Positions 7,312 to 10,326 of a stretch of 10,326 nucleotides of DNA are shown here, in pieces. The translations under genes and the position numbers were made by a program. The first letter of the stretch is position 1. Each line of letters starts with the position of its first letter. The stretch is taken from assembly GCA_937895685.1 (NCBI GenBank), contig CALBMC010000086.1, positions 1-10,326 on the forward strand. Direction: 5' to 3'. The notes under the pieces were generated by a model. The model made no database searches, had not been told where the DNA came from, and saw only the letters and a list, made by a program, of their open reading frames with translations. The stretch comes from an uncultured bacterium. Its GTDB lineage: Bacteria; Patescibacteriota; Minisyncoccia; Phycocordibacterales; UBA9973.

Positions 7312-7348
7312 CAAACAGTCCCTAGAGGACTAAATTTAAGAACAAATT

Positions 7349-8011
7349 ATGCAACACACAGTTGATGAATTGGTTAAAGCTGGTGCGCAGTTCGGATACA
7401 AAAAGGCTCGACGCCATCCGTCTATCGCCCCATTTATATACTCAACCAAAAATGGAGTAGATATTATAAACCTAGAGAAGACAATCGAATCTCTAGAAGA
7501 AATGAAAGAATTTCTAGGAACACTAAAAGGTAAAAATGTTCTTTTCGTAGGAACAAAACCTGAAGCAGCAAAAGTTATAGAAAATTCTGCAATGAAAACA
7601 GGTTCACCTTTCGTTAGCCAAAGATGGGTTGGAGGACTTCTAACTAACTGGAGCGAAATGAAGAAAAGAGTTTCTAGACTCGTAGATTTCAAAGAAAAGA
7701 GAGACAAAGGAGAACTAGGTATTTTTACAAAAAAAGAACAACTAGAAATAGCGAAAGATATAGAAAGAATGGAAGTAAACTTCATCGGAGTAGTTGGAAT
7801 CGAAAAGCTTCCTGACGCCCTTGTTGTAATTGATCCAAAGAAAGAACATGTAGCCGTAAAAGAAGCATTTCAACTAGGAATTCCTGTTGTAGCACTTGCA
7901 AATACAGACTGTAACATCCGAGGAGTTCGAGTTGCCGTTGTAGCAAATGACGCCAGTGTCCCAAGTATTGAATATTTTATGAGCATAGTAACTGAGGCGC
8001 TTTCTCAATAA
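7349..8011 (+). CDS. rpsB: 30S ribosomal protein S2
   Basis: S2 binds late in 30S assembly at the back of the small subunit, near S1 where that exists. Its 220 residues are shorter than the usual 225-260 because the C-terminal tail is minimal. Recognisable blocks: LVKAGAQFGY (9-18), LEKTIESL (42-49), VLFVGTKPEAAKVIENSA (64-81), RWVGGLLTNW (92-101), FTKKEQLEI (126-134), LPDALVVIDPKKEHVAVKEA (154-173) and GIPVVALANTDCN (177-189). Usual features have drifted: the HFGH motif reads QFGY, and the DTN-C-DP turn reads NTDCNI. Such drift is in line with a CPR-type S2 (from memory, not checked). The start at 7349 is the first ATG fitting the family N-terminus and has no Shine-Dalgarno site. It follows the structured leader and is 15 nt ahead of tsf. 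Confidence 0.97.
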   Translation: MQHTVDELVKAGAQFGYKKARRHPSIAPFIYSTKNGVDIINLEKTIESLEEMKEFLGTLKGKNVLFVGTKPEAAKVIENSAMKTGSPFVSQRWVGGLLTNWSEMKKRVSRLVDFKEKRDKGELGIFTKKEQLEIAKDIERMEVNFIGVVGIEKLPDALVVIDPKKEHVAVKEAFQLGIPVVALANTDCNIRGVRVAVVANDASVPSIEYFMSIVTEALSQ

Positions 8012-8026
8012 AAAAAGCAAATAAAA

Positions 8027-8803
8027 ATGATAACAGCAGATGATGTAAAAAAGCTTAGAGATGTAACAGGAGTTTCTGTTATGCAATGTCGTAAAGCTCT
8101 TGAAGAAGCAGAGGGAGACTTTGATAAAGCAAAGAAGATCCTAGAAAGAAACCAAGGAGCAGCTGCAGCTAAAAAGGCTGACAGAGCAACAAAAGACGGA
8201 CTTGTTGTTGTTTTAGAAAAAGACAACAAAGCAGTAGGAGTTGAATTACTTTGCGAAACAGATTTCGTTGCGCGAAATGAAGACTTCATAAAAGGAGCAA
8301 ATGACATCGCAACAAAAGCACTTGAAGGAGGAGTTGAAGAAGCTAAAAAATCTGCTGAAGAAGTTATTCCTATGTTGATCCAAAAGATTGGAGAAAATAT
8401 CCAATTAGGAGACGTTATAGAAGTTTCAGCTGACAATGTTGGATTCTATATTCATGGAGGCAAAAAAGCTTCAATAATAGGACTAAAAGGAGGAAGCAAA
8501 GAGCTTGCGAAGGACATTGCAATGCATGCCACAGCAATGGGACCAAGATACATAAGAAAGGAAGATATAAACGAAACAGACAGAGCAGAAATGCTTGCGG
8601 TCTTTGAAAAAGAAGTAGAAGGATCTGGAAGACCAGATGATATAAAAGCTAAGATGCTTGAAGGAAAAATGAATACTCACTTCGGAGCATTAACACTTCT
8701 CGACCAAGCTTTCATTAAAGATGGAGACAAAACTGTTAAAAAGCTTTTGGAAGAAAAGGGCGCAGATGTAGTATCATATACTTATCTTTCAGTCGGTTTA
8801 TAA
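8027..8803 (+). CDS. tsf: Translation elongation factor Ts
   Basis: EF-Ts recycles EF-Tu by releasing GDP. The 258 residues include the N-terminal UBA-like domain (1-40) with TGVSVMQCRKALEEAEGD (14-31), and the core motif CETDFVARNEDF (76-87), whose TDFV contacts the EF-Tu nucleotide pocket. The dimerisation region follows with YIHGGKKASIIGLKG (141-155), and the C-terminal module with LEGKMNTHFGALTLLDQAFI (211-230). It is slightly shorter than E. coli EF-Ts (283). The rpsB-tsf order is one of the most conserved pairs in bacteria. The ATG lies 15 nt after the rpsB stop behind an A-rich spacer, and the next gene starts 9 nt after the stop. It is expected to be co-transcribed with rpsB and subject to the same leader control. 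Confidence 0.97.
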   Translation: MITADDVKKLRDVTGVSVMQCRKALEEAEGDFDKAKKILERNQGAAAAKKADRATKDGLVVVLEKDNKAVGVELLCETDFVARNEDFIKGANDIATKALEGGVEEAKKSAEEVIPMLIQKIGENIQLGDVIEVSADNVGFYIHGGKKASIIGLKGGSKELAKDIAMHATAMGPRYIRKEDINETDRAEMLAVFEKEVEGSGRPDDIKAKMLEGKMNTHFGALTLLDQAFIKDGDKTVKKLLEEKGADVVSYTYLSVGL

Positions 8804-8812
8804 AAAATCAAA

Positions 8813-9208
8813 ATGTGGGCATTTATAATAATCTTTTTAATATCTCTACTTGCTCTTGGACTCTTAATTTGGGTTCAGTCTTTGAAAATAAAAAAAGGGA
8901 TTATTGTAGACACAAATAACTTTGACCTTTCACAACTAGAAGATAAGTTTTTCAAGAAATCAAAAAAACTTGGAAAAATAACCAAGCTAATAATAAAAGC
9001 CTTGGTTATGATGCTAATATTCAAACTTGTAAAAAATTGGGCAAAGTTAGTTGGAAGCGTTAATGCTTATGTAAGAAGAAAATACCCACACATCTCTTAT
9101 GTTCTAGGAGAAAGACCAAAAACAGACATTGAAAAAACAGCTCCCTCTTCTGAATTCTTAACAAGTGTTAAGGACCACAAAGAAGAGATCAAAAAAGGGA
9201 TGAAATAA
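8813..9208 (+). CDS. Small membrane-anchored protein of unknown function
   Basis: The 131 residues match no family I recognise. Seen: an N-terminal hydrophobic segment (about 3-22) followed by positive residues (KIKK, 25-28), as in a single-pass anchor. A short polar region (33-55) is followed by a second hydrophobic but Lys-flanked segment (about 58-73), either a second membrane pass or an amphipathic helix. A conserved-looking VNAYVRRKYPHIS (83-95) and a charged, probably disordered tail (100-131, Lys/Glu rich) complete it. The ATG is 9 nt after the tsf stop with no Shine-Dalgarno motif, so it is likely the third gene of the rpsB operon. Its codon character and spacing resemble its neighbours, which supports a real gene. 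No function is proposed. Confidence 0.85.
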   Translation: MWAFIIIFLISLLALGLLIWVQSLKIKKGIIVDTNNFDLSQLEDKFFKKSKKLGKITKLIIKALVMMLIFKLVKNWAKLVGSVNAYVRRKYPHISYVLGERPKTDIEKTAPSSEFLTSVKDHKEEIKKGMK

Positions 9209-9216
9209 TTTCCCAC

Positions 9217-9245
9217 TTGCTGAAAATCGTTTTATGAAATAAAAT
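9217..9245 (+). promoter_or_regulatory. Possible promoter of tRNA-Thr
   Basis: TTGCTG (9217-9222), 17-bp spacer, TAAAAT (9240-9245, five of six consensus bases). The start would fall near 9252, about 8 nt before the mature tRNA. The -35 is weak, and the tRNA may instead be read through from rpsB. Confidence 0.35.
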
Positions 9246-9254
9246 GGTTTTCAG
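9220..9254 (+). repeat. 35-nt near-perfect hairpin between the membrane gene and tRNA-Thr
   Basis: Bases 9220-9235 pair with 9239-9254 across a GAA loop. All 16 positions pair in RNA, two of them as G-U. No T tract follows (next bases CCCACG), so it is not a standard terminator. It may protect the 3' end of the rpsB mRNA, be an RNase III site that frees the tRNA, or act as a slow terminator. It overlaps the possible tRNA promoter. Confidence 0.6.
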
Positions 9255-9259
9255 CCCAC

Positions 9260-9335
9260 GCCACTTTAGCTCAGTTGGTAGAGCAACGCTTTTGTAAAGC
9301 GAAGGTCCCCGGTTCGAGTCCGGGAAGTGGCTCCA
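9260..9335 (+). tRNA. tRNA-Thr, anticodon UGU, CCA encoded
   Basis: A full 76-nt cloverleaf can be built: acceptor GCCACTT/AAGTGGC (7 of 7 pairs), D stem GCTC/GAGC with loop AGTTGGTA, anticodon stem ACGCT/AGCGA with loop TTTGTAA, variable region AGGTC, T stem CCCGG/CCGGG with loop TTCGAGT, discriminator T73, and genomic CCA at 9333-9335. The anticodon TGT reads ACA (Thr). G1-C72 and C2-G71, important for ThrRS in E. coli, are present. The outer anticodon pair 27-43 is an A-A mismatch. It lies behind the rpsB operon. Confidence 0.97.
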
Positions 9336-9374
9336 AAAGATTAAAGTAAATAAAACTAAGATCTCAAAATGGTA

Positions 9375-9425
9375 AAGGTCCCCGGTTCCCTGTCCGCCTT
9401 TGGAGGAGAGTCCGGGAAGTGGCTC
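9375..9425 (+). repeat. Damaged second copy of the tRNA-Thr 3' part, split by 19 bases
   Basis: Bases 9375-9388 repeat tRNA positions 9302-9315 exactly (14 of 14), and 9408-9425 repeat 9316-9333 exactly (18 of 18). The 19 bases between (9389-9407) interrupt the copied T loop between C56 and G57 and can form a small TCC/GGA hairpin. Similarity continues weakly on both sides: GTAAAG before, with five bases of the anticodon arm lost, and GATTAAA after. No acceptor 5' strand, D arm or CCA is present, so this is not a working tRNA. It may be a tandem duplication remnant or the trace of an integration event. Confidence 0.8.
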
Positions 9426-9433
9426 AAGGATTA

Positions 9434-9459
9434 AAAACCCCGCGTTAAGCGGGTTTTTT
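9434..9459 (+). terminator. Strong intrinsic terminator after the tRNA unit
   Basis: CCCGC (9439-9443), loop GTTAA, GCGGG (9449-9453), followed by six T (9454-9459). The upstream A run also gives it terminator character on the minus strand. It ends the rpsB-tsf-tRNA region. Confidence 0.85.
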
Positions 9460-9469
9460 AATACCAAAC

Positions 9470-9489
9470 AAAAAAGGCCTATTTGGCCT
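9470..9489 (-). terminator. Intrinsic terminator of the small basic gene
   Basis: On the minus strand AGGCC (9489-9485), a five-base loop and GGCCT (9479-9475) are followed by a T tract down to 9470. The stem overlaps the TAG stop of the 48-codon gene, which supports that gene being real. The plus strand has no T tract after this hairpin. Confidence 0.7.
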
Positions 9490-9634
9490 ATCTCTTACGA
9501 GTTTTTTTGGCAAAAAATCCTTTTCGGAATTTGCCATTTTGAGAATTTTGATTTTTTTTCGGGTTAATTTTTTTGCCACCCTTGTTGCCCTTATTTAAGT
9601 GCAACTTCATAAACTCTTTCGTTCTTCCTCCCAT
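9488..9634 (-). CDS. 48-residue very basic protein, unknown
   Basis: The frame from the ATG at 9632-9634 to TAG at 9488-9490 encodes 48 residues with 13 Lys and 4 Arg against one Glu. It is rich in Gly and Asn, with the C-terminal patch GKFRKGFFAKKTRKR (34-48). Evidence for a real gene is its setting: an extended -10 promoter 19-46 nt upstream and a terminator abutting the stop. Composition fits an RNA-binding or ribosome-associated small protein, but I recognise no ribosomal protein in it. An in-frame ATG at codon 9 (9608-9610) would give a 40-residue product. The bases GGGAGG occur just inside the frame after the first ATG and are too far (about 16 nt) to serve the second. It may be widespread but overlooked because of its size. 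Confidence 0.68.
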   Translation of the reverse strand: MGGRTKEFMKLHLNKGNKGGKKINPKKNQNSQNGKFRKGFFAKKTRKR

Positions 9635-9652
9635 TGTTTGAAATTTTTCTTT

Positions 9653-9680
9653 AATATACCAGAAAATATTGTTTAGTCAA
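9653..9680 (-). promoter_or_regulatory. Promoter of the small basic gene
   Basis: Minus-strand -35 TTGACT (9680-9675, five of six), 16-bp spacer ending in TGG, -10 TATATT (9658-9653, five of six, extended). The -35 lies in the last codons of the M23 gene. The expected start near 9646 gives a leader of about 12 nt. Confidence 0.65.
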
Positions 9681-10326
9681 ATATATCATTAAACATCTCC
9701 ATAAAAAGAATTGGGTCTGTTTGCTCCCCGAAAATTCTAATTCCAAAGTGTAAATGTGGACCTGTTACATTGCCAGTACTCCCCGTTTTACCAATCAGTT
9801 GTCCAGCGGTCACCCTCTCTCCTTTCTTAACCAGAAAATCAGATTGGTGAAGATAAAAAGAAAGAATCCCAGCCCCATGATCAACCACCGTGGTTCGACC
9901 ATAACGGAAGAATTCTCCCACCTCAACAACGACTCCATCACCTATCGAATAAATCGGAGTTCCGGTATTTGCAATAAGGTCAATCCCTTTGTGCCACCAA
10001 ACTTCTTCACCATTTTTTCTTAACTTGGCATACCAAGAATAGATAGTCATCTCAGTAAGTGGGTCAACGAGCCTTCCACTAAATAATGGCTCATATTTAT
10101 GTACCAAACACAGAGAATCAAAATATCTCTCAACAATTTCTGATTTGATTTCAAACTCAGTTTTTATTGTGTCTTCTTTTGTCTCCCCCGGTCTGTCTAA
10201 AACTTCAAACATTGCGATTTCATTTCCCTCTTCATCACAAACATCATAAGAACCAATTCTAGCGTCGAGGTCCGGTGACCAAAAAACATATCTTCCTCCG
10301 TTCACTTCGATAATCGGCAAAAAGTC
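9673..10326 (-). CDS. M23-family metallopeptidase (LytM/lysostaphin type), N-terminus cut by window edge
   Basis: M23 enzymes are zinc endopeptidases that cut peptide bridges in peptidoglycan; inactive members regulate amidases. Numbered from the TTG at 10318-10320, the domain spans about 78-207: HKGIDL with ligands His110 and Asp114, GTPIYSIGDGVV (120-131), YLHQSDF (156-162) with catalytic-type His158, GQLIGKTGSTGNVTGPHLHF (173-192) with His189 and ligand His191. All four expected motifs are intact, so it is probably active. Residues 1-77 form an acidic region I do not recognise. The frame continues open through the two codons to the right edge (Asp, Phe), so the true start, and any signal peptide or anchor, lies outside the window and the TTG need not be a start. 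The small basic gene follows with its own promoter. Confidence 0.93.
   Translation of the reverse strand, partial: DFLPIIEVNGGRYVFWSPDLDARIGSYDVCDEEGNEIAMFEVLDRPGETKEDTIKTEFEIKSEIVERYFDSLCLVHKYEPLFSGRLVDPLTEMTIYSWYAKLRKNGEEVWWHKGIDLIANTGTPIYSIGDGVVVEVGEFFRYGRTTVVDHGAGILSFYLHQSDFLVKKGERVTAGQLIGKTGSTGNVTGPHLHFGIRIFGEQTDPILFMEMFNDIFD

Larger units (their letters stand above)
7190..7348 (+). ncRNA. Structured 5' leader of rpsB, candidate S2 autoregulatory RNA with attenuator
   Basis: About 158 nt lie between the promoter and the rpsB ATG, while other genes here have almost no leader. Seen pairings: GTTCCG (7192-7197) with CGGAAC (7208-7213); ACCCTC (7212-7217) with GAGGGT (7222-7227) closed by a GAAA tetraloop and followed by TATTTTATTT, like an attenuator; AAGC/GCTT (7256-7259 and 7266-7269); AACTCT (7281-7286) with AGAGTT (7297-7302); AGTCC (7317-7321) with GGACT (7327-7331). 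GTTCCGT (7192-7198) can instead pair with ACGGAAC (7274-7280), and CTGAA (7259-7263) with TTCAG (7286-7290), so exclusive folds are possible. Control by S2 is known for rpsB leaders in other bacteria; that this RNA does the same is inferred. Confidence 0.55.

Noticed and set aside
7190..7348. rpsB leader as a signal recognition particle RNA or other housekeeping RNA
   Set aside because: A short GTCAGGAAGC resembles part of the SRP RNA consensus, but the conserved GGAAGGAAGCAGC/AGGC helix 8 arrangement is absent, and the element sits between a promoter and rpsB.
7336..8436. Minus-strand frames of 60-149 codons opposite rpsB and tsf
   Set aside because: They are complements of two clearly identified, conserved genes and resemble no known protein.
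9189..9467. Minus-strand frame of about 92 codons across the tRNA region
   Set aside because: Its middle part is the well-known spurious peptide produced by translating the complement of a tRNA (SNRGP...ALPTEL pattern), and it runs over the tRNA, the tRNA copy and the terminator.
1..10326. CRISPR array, transposon, prophage, toxin-antitoxin or defence system
   Set aside because: No spaced direct repeats, no transposase or integrase motifs and no paired small toxin-antitoxin genes are visible. All sizeable frames are assigned or described.

Overview
The window is a low-GC, tightly packed bacterial segment. Several traits suggest a Patescibacteria/CPR genome, most likely a Parcubacteria-like lineage: a short, divergent ribosomal protein S2, an archaeal-type (type 3) prolyl-tRNA synthetase, a queuine/preQ1 tRNA-ribosyltransferase with an extra internal segment, gene junctions of only a few bases, and no Shine-Dalgarno motif in front of any gene. 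This placement is inferred from protein character, not from a search. All reading frames fit the standard code: Trp codons are TGG and there are no internal TGA codons.

Layout. Minus strand, read right to left from 7101: proS, mreB, mreC and tgt form one operon (6 nt gap, 20 nt overlap, 5 nt gap). A 223-residue gene of unsure function follows, with its own promoter-like sequence and a terminator directly after its stop. Next comes uvrB, which runs off the left edge without its C-terminal end. Plus strand, divergent from proS: a structured leader of about 158 nt, then rpsB, tsf and a small membrane-protein gene, a 35-nt hairpin, tRNA-Thr(UGU), a broken second copy of the tRNA 3' half, and a strong terminator. 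The right end is minus strand again: an M23 metallopeptidase cut by the window edge, then a 48-codon very basic gene with a good promoter and its own terminator, facing the tRNA unit.

How the genes relate. rpsB and tsf are the classic translation pair (S2 and EF-Ts). proS, tgt and tRNA-Thr also serve translation. mreB and mreC are cell-shape scaffold genes, and the M23 protein probably acts on peptidoglycan. uvrB serves nucleotide excision repair.

I see no CRISPR array, transposase, toxin-antitoxin pair or defence cassette. The most interesting signals are small: the rpsB leader with alternative pairings and a possible 15-codon upstream frame, the consistent lack of Shine-Dalgarno sites combined with promoters sitting almost on the start codons, the damaged tRNA copy, the unannotated-size basic gene, and a nucleotidyltransferase-like protein that seems to lack its catalytic carboxylates.
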